DNA of 42,202 nucleotides from Didymodactylos carnosus (Eukaryota > Rotifera > Eurotatoria > Philodinida > Philodinidae). A program made the translations under genes and the position numbers. The stretch spans positions 1 to 42,202 of the forward strand of contig CAJNOQ010000741.1 of the NCBI GenBank assembly GCA_905250885.1. Direction: 5' to 3'. Below are positions 10,603-22,137 of the stretch, in pieces. Below the pieces are notes generated by a model. It saw only the letters and a list, made by a program, of their open reading frames with translations, was not told the DNA's origin and did no database searches. Position 1 is the first letter of the stretch. The number at the start of each line of letters is the position of its first letter.

Positions 10603-12112
10603 AGAGCCCTGCAGGTTACGACTTTTTGACAACCTATAACCTAACCTATAAAAGTCTTCAAAACCTAAAAGACCTAACCTAACCTACCAAACTCGTAACA
10701 TAAACCTAACCTAACCTATTAATGTTTTTCACCGCCTAATCTAGGTTAAATTAATATAACTTATGTAATTTTTTCTCAAAACCTGGTTTCAGAAGCCTAA
10801 ACTTCAGTTTTGTCCCAGATTGTTATTGTTTCGTATCTAAACAACGTCTGATGGCTTATACAAAATAAATCACATTTTAAATGAATAAAGAAATGAATCG
10901 GTTGAATCATTTATTCTTTAATGCAACATTTAGAAAATAGCTTTCTGAGTAGGACGACAGTATGCATCCAGGTGGACATTTAGCCAAAATTTCGAAAGTG
11001 CGTATTTTTAAGATTTCAATGTGGATAAATATACTTCAATAGATGGACTATCTGGTGGCGTTAAAAGTTTTATTGCAACTGCTAAGGTCCTTCGAAAAAT
11101 CCCTGATACAAAACGGATCTAAAAAGTATTTTTAAACGTACACGAGGTCCTTTCTTTTTACTCTTTTTTCCGCTCTGCCACAATTGGTCAAAATATGTGT
11201 TAGTTTAGATTGTTTTGAATTTTCATTCAATGCTTGTACTGACGTTGATGCGGTAGAATCGAAATATCTATTGTAAATAAATTACAAATTGAAATAAAAT
11301 GAATTTAGTTGCAAACAAAATTGAAACATTTATAGTAAAAGTCCTACCATTTACCCAACAAAGTTCTGAATCTAGATACTTTTAACTATACAATAGTGGA
11401 AAATTTTCTCAATTTGGACTTGAACTGTTGGAGAAAGAAAATTAACATTTCAAGCTAACAATGTTTCCGTACGGCTATCTTCAATATACTGAGCGCCTTC
11501 TCTTGCCTCTATCTTCAAAATCGCTCAAACTTTGTCAAAATATTTATCTACATATACTGCATCTATTACTCTTGCGAATATTTTTGCCCCAAAACCCTTT
11601 TTTTCCTCTGACGTGGGAAAATGGGAAAAATACACACTGGGGGATACGTTCTTAGGGGTCAATCAGAATTTTACTTTAGGCTCTTGACGCTACGAAAGTT
11701 CTGTTATTGTTGTGTGTTTACCATGTATTTTTAGAAACATAAATTTTTTCTCAGTACTTCCTTTTTTCATTGTGCCATTTTTCAGTTTAAAAATAGTTCA
11801 GTTTATACTAGAGAATCTCAGTCTTAAACGGCTTCAGAATTGCATCCGATCATCAGTGCAAGTAAAAGTTGATGCGATTAGAACTAAGTGGAAGTGTGAG
11901 TAAGTCCCAGCTCGCAGCATCGCTTTATTACTCAAAGTATTGGCAATTTTAATGTGGTCGTTCAAAATCGTTTTTTTTCATTTAGGTTAAAAATGGATTA
12001 TCAATGCCGTAACCTACAACCTAACCTATAAAAAATTTCATAACCTAAACCTAACCTGTAAAAACTGTAACCTAAACCTAACTTATAGGTTAGGTTTAAC
12101 CTGCAGAACCCT
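10603..12112. mobile_element. putative ~1.5-kb element with CTGCAGGTTA inverted ends and AACCTAACC-rich arms
   Basis: The left end agagccctgcaggttac (10603-) faces the right end whose complement is agggttctgcaggttaaac (to 12112). Inside each end is a cluster of AACCTAACCTATAAAA-like motifs: 10620-10740 reading inward and 11995-12095 near the right end. The interior (10800-11980) contains no recognisable transposase. No clear target duplication could be identified, so it could also be two separate short elements. End sequence and subterminal repeats are in the style of hAT elements. Confidence 0.45.
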
Positions 12113-12291
12113 AGTTAGTATGTCATGATGGAAAGGAGAAAATCACTTCTTCGAACAAAATTTTGTACACATTACGTTTCTAATTAAATTCTTGCAGAAT
12201 TTTCATTCTGACTTTTTATGTATAGCAAGATGGTTATGTAATTTTGACATGAGAAAAGTCAGCTGCGTTTAAAGTGTCGTTAAAGAACTTG

Positions 12292-12299
12292 TATAAAAG
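12292..12299 (+). promoter_or_regulatory. TATA box of the FG-GAP protein gene
   Basis: TATAAAAG lies 34 bp before the start codon at 12333. This is a good match to the metazoan TATA consensus and implies a very short 5' untranslated region. Confidence 0.5.
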
Positions 12300-12332
12300 C
12301 AGAGACTATCAGAAATAAAATGAAAAGATGAA

Positions 12333-13604
12333 ATGTACATGAACATGAAGTTAAGCTATTCATTCATTTTATTCATAATTTTTGAAGTTAAATGTTATCT
12401 CATTACATCGACAATCATACCAAAAGTAATTAATACATTTGAAGTACGAAATCCCGGTTTCACATCACTGTTCAGAACATGGAATTTGAATACAACTAGT
12501 TGGAGTTTTTATATATCTTCCTTCAATGCCATACCATTCACAACTGACATGGTTTCTTATGTACCAAACATTCAATATGATCTTACTATATCGATTGTGC
12601 CAACAGTCATTACAGAAAATATCATATGGCCAAATGGTATTATATCAGCAGATGACAGAATCTTTGGAAAACCATATTCAATTATAGTAGCTAGTGGTTT
12701 TTTGGTTCCAGGCAAAACGAATGGAAATTTGTACTTTATTCCGCCTCCATTCACCACTAAACCAATTCCACTTGTGCCGATTGAAGCGAAATCATGGTTT
12801 TATCACGATGCTACTTTCAGAGACATGGATTTGGATGGTTATGTTGATATTGTTACGGCTCGAGCACATGTGCCTATTGTTGGATCAGCTGTTGGTGAAC
12901 TAATATGGTTGAAAAATCCAGGACAAAATTTTAGTCAAAATGATTGGTCAATAAACTACATAGCTGATGGTCCCGATATCCATGTTAAATTTACTCAACT
13001 AACTGTTGGTGAACGACGATATGATGTTCTATTCACACATAGTTATTTTAATCAAAAATTACAAATATATTGGAGTGAAGAGGAACATGGTAGTTGGAAT
13101 GATTCGACGAAGATATCAAAACGTGATATTGATGGAGATCAAGGATTTTTTGACATAACATTAACCGATTTGAATGGTGATTCACACGTCGAATTATTAG
13201 TTCCTTGTAATGATGTTAAAAATGGTTCACTTGTTGTTTATGAAATACCCACAGAAGATTTTCGTACAGGAGAATTTGTTAAACATGTATTAGCTTCAAA
13301 TTTTAAACCCATAAGTCAAACAAAAGGCCGTGGCGCACCTGGTAGTGCACTTATAGTAAAAATGAATAATCAACATAAACCTGTTATCGCTTTGAGTGGT
13401 GATGATGATGGTTGTGCGTACATTTTAGAAGCACAAAGTGAAGATGTATCAGATTGGAATTATACGTTGACGAAATTTCATCAAGTCGAATCGACTGTAG
13501 GACAACTAAGTGGTGAAGATATCGATAACGATGGAAATCCAGAAATATTTGTGCCCTCGTATGGGCAAGGTCAAATGACAATTTACAGATTTTTGCGGGA
13601 ATAA
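12333..13604 (+). CDS. secreted FG-GAP/VCBS-type beta-propeller protein
   Basis: Single uninterrupted frame of 423 aa. Residues ~5-21 are hydrophobic (KLSYSFILFIIFEVKCYL), a likely secretion signal. ATGs at 12333 and 12339 are both possible starts, and a TATA box lies 34 bp upstream of the first. Calcium-binding repeat motifs of the FG-GAP/VCBS kind recur: DMDLDGYVDI (164-173), DLNGDSHVEL (279-288) and DIDNDGNPEIF (396-406). GELIWLKNPG (188-197) is a phrase common to these propellers. I expect an extracellular multi-bladed beta-propeller, but substrate or ligand is unknown. It is the only large gene here without introns, and similar proteins are common in bacteria and fungi, so acquisition by transfer or retrocopying is possible but unproven. 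A polyadenylation signal follows at 13684. Confidence 0.85.
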   Translation: MYMNMKLSYSFILFIIFEVKCYLITSTIIPKVINTFEVRNPGFTSLFRTWNLNTTSWSFYISSFNAIPFTTDMVSYVPNIQYDLTISIVPTVITENIIWPNGIISADDRIFGKPYSIIVASGFLVPGKTNGNLYFIPPPFTTKPIPLVPIEAKSWFYHDATFRDMDLDGYVDIVTARAHVPIVGSAVGELIWLKNPGQNFSQNDWSINYIADGPDIHVKFTQLTVGERRYDVLFTHSYFNQKLQIYWSEEEHGSWNDSTKISKRDIDGDQGFFDITLTDLNGDSHVELLVPCNDVKNGSLVVYEIPTEDFRTGEFVKHVLASNFKPISQTKGRGAPGSALIVKMNNQHKPVIALSGDDDGCAYILEAQSEDVSDWNYTLTKFHQVESTVGQLSGEDIDNDGNPEIFVPSYGQGQMTIYRFLRE

Positions 13605-13683
13605 TCAATAGACAAATTTAAATTTCCTTTTTCTTAACAATAATACCGGCTGGTAATTGTTAAACAATACAAAACTTGAGTTT

Positions 13684-13689
13684 AATAAA
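13684..13689 (+). terminator. AATAAA polyadenylation signal
   Basis: First AATAAA after the TAA stop of the FG-GAP gene, 80 bp downstream; likely 3' end signal. Confidence 0.45.
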
Positions 13690-14227
13690 CAAAATAATTA
13701 GATTAAGTAAAAGATGTGTAACTTAAATATGATTCAAGTTTACAAATCATTTCTGTTAAGAAAAGGAGATTCAGATGGTCTGATCAGAGAATCAAGATGC
13801 TGTACAGACACTCGGTAACTGTTTTTTTCACATTTCAGAACCTACTTTTTCGGGAGGGCTTTCTGTTTCTGATCAAAATATTTTCTAAGAACTGGTCAGG
13901 AAAGCAGACTACTGAGCAGAAACACAGAGACTATTCTTCTCACACTTTCAAGTCATTTGAAACACTTACTAGCGTATAACTGCCATCTCTGATTAAATGT
14001 CGAGATATCTGGTTGATAACGTGTAATGAAAGTGGACACGTTCTATTCAAAAGTAAATTAGTGACAATTACTACCTTCCGAAAACAACTATAGTTTTCGA
14101 AAGGGTTTCAGATTAAATTTAATAAAAAGAACGTTTATAGCCTTCTCAGAACCGGAAGAATACGTGACTAGGCCTTGGTCTCTTTTTCATAGTTAGAACT
14201 AGTAATACGTTTTTATCTATTTAATAC

Positions 14228-14258
<31 letters not shown>

Positions 14259-14695
14259 ATATCAAAATACTTCTTTTGTATTTTCTTCTCATATATAATA
14301 ACATGCATGCATAGAAACAGAGAGACAGTAGCTAGATACATTTATAATAATAAACACAAAAAACGCCGTTATAAATTGCACACTTTCTGTTACTCTCACA
14401 GACAATAACATACAAATACAAACTCGCACACATACACACACTGACGCACACTGCGCTGTTTTTAAAAGATATAAAAAACAAAATGAAATAACAAAAACAA
14501 CGTGTGAAAAAAACTAGAATATTATGTGAGAGGAAAAAAAAACACGACAAAGACAGTAGAACAGTAATATAGAAGAGTAAAAACCAAGTTCCGAAAGACT
14601 TGTGTGTGTATGTGTAATATTATTATTTAAAAAAAAAACTAAGATAGGAATGATAAGCCTATAAAAGACAAAAACAAACAAAATGTAATGTACAC
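13690..14695. other. intergenic, convergent gene ends
   Basis: Space between two genes that run toward each other. It contains a TA microsatellite and several A-rich and CA-rich tracts; nothing else recognised. Confidence 0.5.
14226..14260. repeat. TA microsatellite
   Basis: An almost pure (TA)n run with one interruption (tatg). Confidence 0.85.
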
Positions 14696-14701
14696 TTTAT
14701 T
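14696..14701 (-). terminator. AATAAA polyadenylation signal, minus strand
   Basis: tttatt on the plus strand, only 15 bp beyond the TGA stop of the three-RRM gene. It is plausible but very close to the stop. Confidence 0.35.
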
Positions 14702-14715
14702 TTATATCCTGTTCT

Positions 14716-17700
14716 TCATGCTAAATAACCATAACTAAATAAACCATTCTGATGTGCTACTTGTGCCGGATGAACCGCTGATGGGTCGAAAAGAAATGGT
14801 GCCGAAAATGTAAAACCGGCTGGTAATTGATGTTGTGGATGATGAAGATTAACTTGTTGTGGTGCATGTTGTTGCGGTAAAAGAATTTGAGTTTGATGTT
14901 GTTGATGTTGTTGAGATGGAAATAATGGAAGTTGCGATGGATGTGGTTGTTGTTGAAACATTGAGGGATGAAAAGCAACTGGCATAAATTGAGCAGTCTA
15001 AATAGAGAAAAAAAATCGAAGCTTATTTGTTGGAATGTAAGACACAGATGGACAGGCAGACAAATAGAACAAAAATAAAATAGAACTCAAATTTGCAAAA
15101 AAAGAGATGTCCTAATCAACGTGCAAATTTTCTGAGAGATAAACTTTTTAAAGATGTATTTTCATCATTAACAGAGCTAGTAGACAACATTCATAGCAAT
15201 TTAAACACCAATAATCACAATTACATAATCAAAAACGGGAACATATTTCATGCAAAGAAATTTACTCTAATTATTTAGACCGTCGAATAACACTTAATCA
15301 TAAGAACGTCAGTTTACCATCAGGTCATATGCGTAACGCAAGAAAGAAGATATTTTGGGAACTGACATCAACAATTATGATAAAGCTATTGCTTTCTGTA
15401 CGTTCTCTATATGAGGTTAAAATATGGATTTCTTTTTTTAAATTATATGGATTTTTTTTATGCGTAGAGACGTTTATGAATGTATATGATGTCTGGGTCA
15501 GAATATTAAGTTCTCTAACCACCCATCGTTTTTCCTTCTAAAAAGAGCAAAAAACTAAATATGTCAAAGAAGCTCAATATTTATGATATTCTCAATTTTT
15601 TGTACCATAATAATCATATCACAATAATGCAAAAATCAATAGAGAAGATTTATAATTATTTACAGATAAATTTATAAATAAAGCAACTTTATTATTAATA
15701 ATATTTTCAAGATGATTATACCGCGTTTATGCACAATTACAAAACAACAACGCCATCATTGTTATTATCATTGATTAACTTTTTCTTGAATAATTGATCA
15801 TTCTTTTTTTTATTTTATTTTATCCGAATTGTCAGGAAAGTAAGTCCTTACGGCGTTTGTGTTTTATGCTGCCGCACACAAAATAATGGTAGAACACTGG
15901 CTTTTGAACTGAAAGATATGCCAGAATACAAATTGTGAAAATGTCACCTTTTCTCAATCACTAGTACAGTATAGAATAGAAGTTAAGATCGAATATAGAT
16001 GTATACGTACAAATAATATTTTAGGATTTATTTTTACCTCGTCGGTATTACATAATCTACTGCTTGCAATAGCAATAGTTGATGGGTACACTGAATTAGG
16101 TGATGGTGAAATAATTGTAGGATTAGCGGCAACAAAAGAAGATGTACTAGCAGCAACATTTGCATTTGTCATGGAGGCGGTATCAGGAATGGTTTGTAAT
16201 ATTGTGGCTGATAATTGTTGTTGGCCACAACCATTCAAATTAGCAGCTGATGAAGATGAACAATATAATGCATCATGTGCCTCTTTATATAAATCTTCAA
16301 GACATTTTTCCTAAAATGAGCGATTAGCCATGCATTTTTTTCGTTGTTATATAGTAAATAAAAATATAAACAGAATGGAAAAATACAAATAGTAAAATAA
16401 GAACTCTAACGATGAACTTGAGAAACTATTGCAGATAAATGTCGCACGAAGTGGATATCTCATTGAGGTACTAAACATTTTTGGAGACACACTGTTCTCT
16501 TTCTCTCTCAACTTCTGTTTTTATAAAAACGATAGAATATAATTCTTGTCTTCGTTAAATGAATACCAACGCCAGAGTTCTTATCCGCCTTTAATAATTC
16601 AGCGTCTCGATTTGAATTTTACGAAACATTGAGGAGGAAATGTATTTGTTATGTTGAAAAAAATGCATGGCTCATCTCATTTTCCTTTATAGCACTCAGA
16701 AAGCAAATTAATTTACTGAGTGATATCCAATTTTTTTTATTTACGTTGAATAATTATGATACAAGTTGATTTCGTTTAGTAGCAAATCGAAACGCTGATT
16801 TTAGTCAACAAAAACAAAAACGGTTGTTGCATAATAATTAATCTGATATTTTGCAAAATATGCAAGCAAAATAGAAAGACAACAACAACAACAACAAAAT
16901 GTTTAATTCTCCACAGCGCTTGTTATTCAAAATAATAATTGCATGCATACACAGTCTGTCATGCAATTCAGAGTGTGCAGAATAAAAAAACACATGAAAC
17001 ACTATTACAATCGTTGTTGTTGTTGTTTATCGTTTTATAAAAAATACTACTCAAGTAGAAAATGTTTCAACTTACATCAGCTGGATTTCTTCTCGATGAT
17101 GGCCTTAATATAGCATAATAGGCTCCTCGATGTGGTTGTAGTGTTGAGGACGATGACGAATTTTGTCTTAATGTCGTCGATGTTCTTGGACTAGATGTTG
17201 TTACTTGACTATTTACACCGTTTGTTAGCAAAGTTGTGCTATTACTACTATTTGTTCCAGTGATAGTTGACGGATTTGCAGATATCATACGACCAGTGGC
17301 ATTTAAACAACGTCGAATATTTCTAAACAAAAGAGTAATCACCTTCAGTACCGAGCCGAAAACTGAAAAGAGGAGGCAACAGGTCGTTCTATCAATACCC
17401 TTGAGTAGCTAGCTGCTTAACTTAAGTTGTGGATTAACCTAGCGTAAGTATAAACTTGTCTTAACTCCGTGCTTACATTGAGCACTACTGTCAACGAAGA
17501 AACAGTTACTTAAACTTTTTGTATCAATATCCATGTTAAGTACACGCTTAATTCAAGCTTTTTAGACGACTTTCAGGTAGAGGTCTGCTGGACGGTTTGA
17601 ATCCCGCGGGACTTTTTACGGGACCGGACCCAGAAAAAATCTTTTTTATGGAACCAGGACCCAGAGGTCTGCGGGATGATCCCAGCCCTTCGGGGTGCTC

Positions 17701-19622
17701 CTGCTCCCGTAGGACTTTTAATGCGACCAGGACCAGGTTTTTTGAAAATAGTCTTGTATGAAGCATAAAAATTTCTTAGTTTCTGTGCTTGTTTGTATGT
17801 AGGCACTAGTTCTGCGAGAAAGAATTCATAGAAAATTCTGAAAGTCTTCAATTAATACCATCCACGCATGCCGTTCCACGAGCCACATTATAAAGCACTG
17901 GCTTCCAAACTATCAGCGCTATTTTGAAAAAATATTTACGGGACCGAGACCAAAAACGAGTTCTTTCTGCGGGACCGGGACCAAAAAGTTTGGTCCCGCA
18001 GGCCTCTACTTTCAGGATTGTGTATATTAATAATTTACTTTTGTTGCATAGCGTTAACGGCTGCTGTTAATGCAGCATTGGCTGCTGCTGTTTGTGCTTG
18101 CATCGGTGGTGATACAGGTATTGCTGATGCAAAATAAGGTATAGCTGTATAAGGTCCAATATCGATTGTCGGAGTTGTTCCAGTTAATCCAAACGTCGCC
18201 GCTGCTAACGTTGCTGGAGAAACACCACGAGTGTAACGAAAATATTGATTTTTATCAACCGGTTTAGCTAATGTTATTTCAACGATGGATCCATCTAAAT
18301 CAGCACCTATAAACACAAAAAATAATATAATAAAAAAAATAATCAAAGAGAGAAGTAACAGTACCATTCATAATATGCATTGCATGTAAAGCATCGTCTC
18401 GTTCTTTAAAGTGCACAAAACAATAATCTTTTAATTTTTTAACACGTTCGACGGAACCTTCTTTAATTTTTTCAAATACATCTTTTATTTGTTCTTCACT
18501 TGTTGTCATCATCAGATTTCGAACATATAGTACACGAACCTTTAATAATGAATAATGCTCTATTAAAATTTAAAGAATAGTTGCCTGTCTATGTGAATAT
18601 TTTAAACTCAAACTTAACATCGTAATTCTTTTGCGTATACATAATAAAAATAATTTAAAGCATCTATTTTCTCTTACTGTTGCCATAACATCTTCGTCGA
18701 CTTCTGCTTCTGGTTCAGCCCAATCTACCGCAATTTGATGTCCCCATAATTGAATTTTTCCCGGTAATAATTTTCGTCGTGCCATTGCAGCTGAACGATG
18801 ACTTTCATATTCAACAAATGCAAAACCTAAAATTGAAAAAAACAACCAAATGATTTTAAATTTCTTGTACAATCTGTTCCATCTAATCATTCTAACTCCA
18901 TCAAGTATTCGATAAGCTAACCTCTATTTTTTGTTTTATCATGAGCACTTGGATAGACAATAACATCAACAACACCATCAGTGACTTTGCACATTTCATC
19001 TAATATTTCTTCTTTCTTTTTAGTTTTTGGTATTCCACCCACAAATAACCGACAATTATCAACTGATTGACAAACTCCAATTAATCTTCCTTTTCTTATT
19101 TCAAAGTTATTTAATTCTTTAACAGCACGTTTTGCATCTTCTCGGTCTGTAAATGTTATAAATGCATAACCTCGATTAAATCCACTGAAATCCATCTGAA
19201 AATATATTTAAATATATTATCAATTATCAATTAACCTTTGAAAAGTGAAATAATTTACCATTAAACGCATTTCATATATTTGTCCGATTCGTTCAAAGAT
19301 TGGAAATAATTCAGATTCAAAACAATCACGAGGTAATTTACCAACGAATACTTCACATCCACGACTCGGTGGTAATTTTGTTGTAGGCCAAGCTAAATAG
19401 AAGAAAAAAAATTGAAAATACACATAGAGTAATGAGAATTTACTAATTCTTACTTGGTGGTGGGCCAGTTTTTCTTTGACCATTTTCTTGTCGAACGGGA
19501 TATCCGTTTTCGATATTTGTACTAACTATCGGTTGTTGATCAATTATAGTTGAGCTCTCATTGGACGGGGAACAACAAGGATTAACGGTAGGAAGATTGA
19601 TGTCTTGATTTTGATGATCCAT
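14716..19622 (-). CDS. three-RRM RNA-binding protein, A1CF/RBM46/RBM47 family
   Basis: Nine coding exons, all phase-consistent: 19622-19454, 19392-19259, 19195-18922, 18826-18678, 18539-18365, 18306-18039, 17322-17076, 16310-16038 and 14997-14716, giving 656 aa. RRM1 (~68-148) has [13 protein letters not shown] and [12 protein letters not shown]2 (~148-230) has [30 protein letters not shown] and [16 protein letters not shown]3 (~244-318) has [14 protein letters not shown] and DYCFVHF, then ITLAKPVDK. The GGIPKTKK and YVRNL phrases and the order of RRMs fit A1CF/RBM46/RBM47 better than the related HNRNPR/SYNCRIP. Relatives bind AU-rich mRNA, act in the nucleus or cytoplasm, and some assist C-to-U editing. 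The C-terminal half (from ~320) is Ala-, Thr/Ser- and then Gln/His/Pro-rich, ending LFSYGYLA. I do not see the dsRBD-like part of A1CF. A splice acceptor lies 11 nt before ATG. Confidence 0.92.
14998..16037 (-). other. intron 8 of the three-RRM gene
   Basis: About 1 kb, much longer than the early introns of the same gene. A short plus-strand frame near 15100-15270 ([16 protein letters not shown]) faintly resembles the C-terminus of Tc1/IS630-type transposases and may be a transposon relic. The evidence is weak. Confidence 0.35.
16879..17028. repeat. CAA and GTT microsatellites in inverted order (intron 7)
   Basis: An (ACA)n run at about 16879-16898 and a (GTT)n run at about 17013-17028 within the intron between 16311 and 17075. 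They could pair in the pre-mRNA. Confidence 0.55.
17578..18008. mobile_element. 431-bp hAT-type MITE in intron 6
   Basis: The ends are TAGAGGTCTGC (17578-) and GCAGGCCTCTA (to 18008), which are inverted. Perfect 8-bp duplications CTTTCAGG flank it at 17570-17577 and 18009-18016. The interior is GC-rich compared with its surroundings and full of GGGACCGGGACCA-like and GGACCAGGACC-like motifs near both ends. There is no transposase. It sits 22 bp inside the intron from the splice donor of exon 6 (18031-18038), leaving the donor intact. Confidence 0.88.
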
Positions 19623-19633
19623 TTTATAATAAG

Positions 19634-19635
19634 CT
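19634..19635 (-). promoter_or_regulatory. splice acceptor 11 nt upstream of the three-RRM start codon
   Basis: Reading on the minus strand, ttttcttctctattttag ends here and is followed by 11 nt and then ATG. It serves either an upstream non-coding exon or a trans-spliced leader. Confidence 0.55.
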
Positions 19636-19655
19636 AAAATAGAGAAGAAAAACAA

Positions 19656-20601
19656 AAACAAGAAAAATAAATGTTAAATAAAATGACAGAAAAAAAATGA
19701 GAGAGCACTTATTACTCAAATCTTCATCCTAACTTGGATTTTAAAATCAGACTAAATAAATGTGTCTAAGAAATCAAAGACAGTGGTCAGAAGATTACAC
19801 TGAAGAATCAGATCTGTGCAACTGTGGAGTTCTGTCAGATATTGTGCTAAAATATCTTACACTGGATAGAGAATCTAAAAATGATTATCTTTTACTATTT
19901 TGTCACATTTTCAGTCATTGTTCTACAATTATTTGACCAAATGCTAATAATCTTTCACTTAGTTCATCTTTTATATCTAAAACATCTAATATTACCATTT
20001 TAAAACAATTGTTGTGTGCAAAGTTCTGCATGGTACACTTTAGAAAACTATATAAATTCTATTTTTAGAAAAAAAAAATAAGCAAGATATCTGTTCATTG
20101 TGCGGTAATGACCTTGAAACAATGTTTTTATTTAAGTCTAGCATTTTGTTATTTTTTTTTATAGCTAAATTGATTTATTCATTTTCTTCTTTCTTACAAA
20201 TGTGCTGGGCGAGTGTAATGCATAACTGGTTGATCAATAAAAAACTTTTTTCTATACGTTTTGTTATATTAACTACTTATTGAAAATGAAAAAACACAAT
20301 TTTAAATCATTATCATTTTTTTAATCCACAATATTAAGTGAAAAAAACACAAACGTCGTGCCATATGGTTAGATATTTTCTCTTTATTTGCTGCATATAA
20401 GAGATTATAAATGAGAATAAAAAAATGAGTAGAGGAAAGGTAGTGTATAAAACAACTAAAAAAAAACTCATTTTTTGTTTTTTTCTTCAAAATACTCTGT
20501 GAAAAACGAAAAGATATTTCTCGATTAATATAGTTATCACACAAAGACACGCGAACATAGTGAAGAGAAGAATATTATAGTTGCAAGATCAGAATACTCT
20601 G
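19656..20601. other. upstream region of the three-RRM gene
   Basis: AT-rich, with no coding exon recognised. It should contain the promoter and perhaps a non-coding first exon. Confidence 0.4.
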
Positions 20602-20848
20602 CAGTGACCCAAGTCAAAAACTCACGATCGTATACTATAGTATTTCGTTGTATTTTGATGTAAACCCGATTAACGTATTACATCAATCGTAAACCATGTT
20701 GTTTACGCTAAAATAGACAAAATACAACAGTCGTAACTGCTGACGTAATACATTGACCGGATTTACCACAAAATACGACAAAATACTAAATACTACTAAA
20801 TTACAACGACGTAATTTGACGTATACGACGATCGTAATCATGGTCCTG
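20602..20848. mobile_element. imperfect palindromic MITE-like element
   Basis: The left part (CACGATCGTATAC then TATTTCGTTGTATTTTG and ACGTATTACATCA) matches the complement of the right part (TACGATCGTC, then TATTTTGTCGTATTTTG and ATGTATTACGTCA) with many substitutions. The outer ends look like CAGTGACC and CAGGACC. No target duplication was found. Confidence 0.5.
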
Positions 20849-22056
20849 GGAAAACATATTTTCTAAAATCGGATTATGGACGACGTCGTCGTTTTTATCC
20901 TTGACATCCAAAAGTCACTTGTCTGATGTGGACAGAACGTACATACACTGTATGATTAATGTTGTCAGAAACAAAACGTTTCCGTACTGTAAACTTTTCT
21001 CTTCCGTCATCTTTTTTTTTGAAAACTTTATGATTTTGTCGTACTCCGAAATTAAGCCTTAGTCGTCGTAGCATAATAAACCTGAAACATTTTGACTGAT
21101 GTTTCAAAAATGTGTGAAAAAGGTTACAATTTAGAAACTGTTCTTTTTTTCTATGATAACTATGAGTGATACCAGGAAGAATAATTTCAATTTCTCCATT
21201 GGCAATGATAATTCTATTAGATTCTGTCTTCTCTTCCCCTTCTGCCTAACTTCTTTCTAACTTTCATTTTCACTCTTGTACTAATCACAACATTCTTTTT
21301 GGATCCAAAAATTGAAACAACGAAATAGTTTGAGAGTACTTGAAAATCGATAAGAGAATAAACTACAAAAAGATATAGGCCGATAGAAAGGTAACTAGAA
21401 TACACAAACGTTTTCAATTAAAAGAAATAAGAATTAGAAAGAAGAAAAAAAAAGCGAGTGTATAAACAATTTTACCAAGTATCTTTCTGTAAGTGTGTAA
21501 CAAAAAGGTAAATAATAATAGGAAAAAGATACGACTGATAATCTAGCAATCAGTTGATAACGGAAATCAGTAGATAACATTGGTAAATAGACTTCTTTAT
21601 ATCAATGTCTGTTATCGATTTTGTTACTTGCAAAGCAACAAAATTTTTTTGTCACTTCAATATAATGATGGAAAGAATGATGGAAAGTTAACACTTTCAC
21701 AGAAAATATTAATAAAACAAAACTATTGTGATTCTGTTGTATAAACAGTAAGATTGAAAAACAGTTAATTTATATTACATTCTAAAAGTGCGCATAACGA
21801 ACTTTCTAAGCTCGTGAGCTTTCTTCATGTTTATCAATATTATATTAGAACTTACTGTTGTTTTCCATACTAATTCTGTCTACTGATCATTTGCTACACA
21901 TTTTCTTTCCACGGTGAACACAATGATTAAAAATACATATCTATCGGAAAGAAATTTCATTTGTTCTCCTCTTTCCTCTCTTTATATGTACGATCATCGC
22001 GAACAGGTTGATGAAGTTCAGTTTTTTCTTCTTTCGTCCTTTCATCTCAATTTATG
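20849..22056. other. non-coding stretch, nothing recognised
   Basis: AT-rich DNA. Short open frames on the minus strand (20895-21107, 21217-21417) show no domain and low-complexity composition. Confidence 0.5.
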
Positions 22057-22137
22057 CATATATATATATATAGAGAGAGAGAGAGAGGGAGACAGAAAGA
22101 GAGAGAGAGAGTGAGGGAGAGAAAGAGAGGAAGAGAG
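22057..22137. repeat. TA then GA microsatellite
   Basis: (TA)n at 22057-22070 passes into an interrupted (GA)n run to about 22137. Confidence 0.85.

Noticed and set aside
10620-12095. Internal telomere tract
   Set aside because: CCTAA motifs are interrupted and mixed with TATAAAA; no continuous telomeric array exists.
15093-15278. Transposase C-terminus in intron 8
   Set aside because: Resemblance is limited to about 16 residues without catalytic motifs, too weak to call a gene.
17548-17851. Gly/Pro-rich minus-strand frames
   Set aside because: They lie inside the hAT MITE and reflect its GGGACC motifs.
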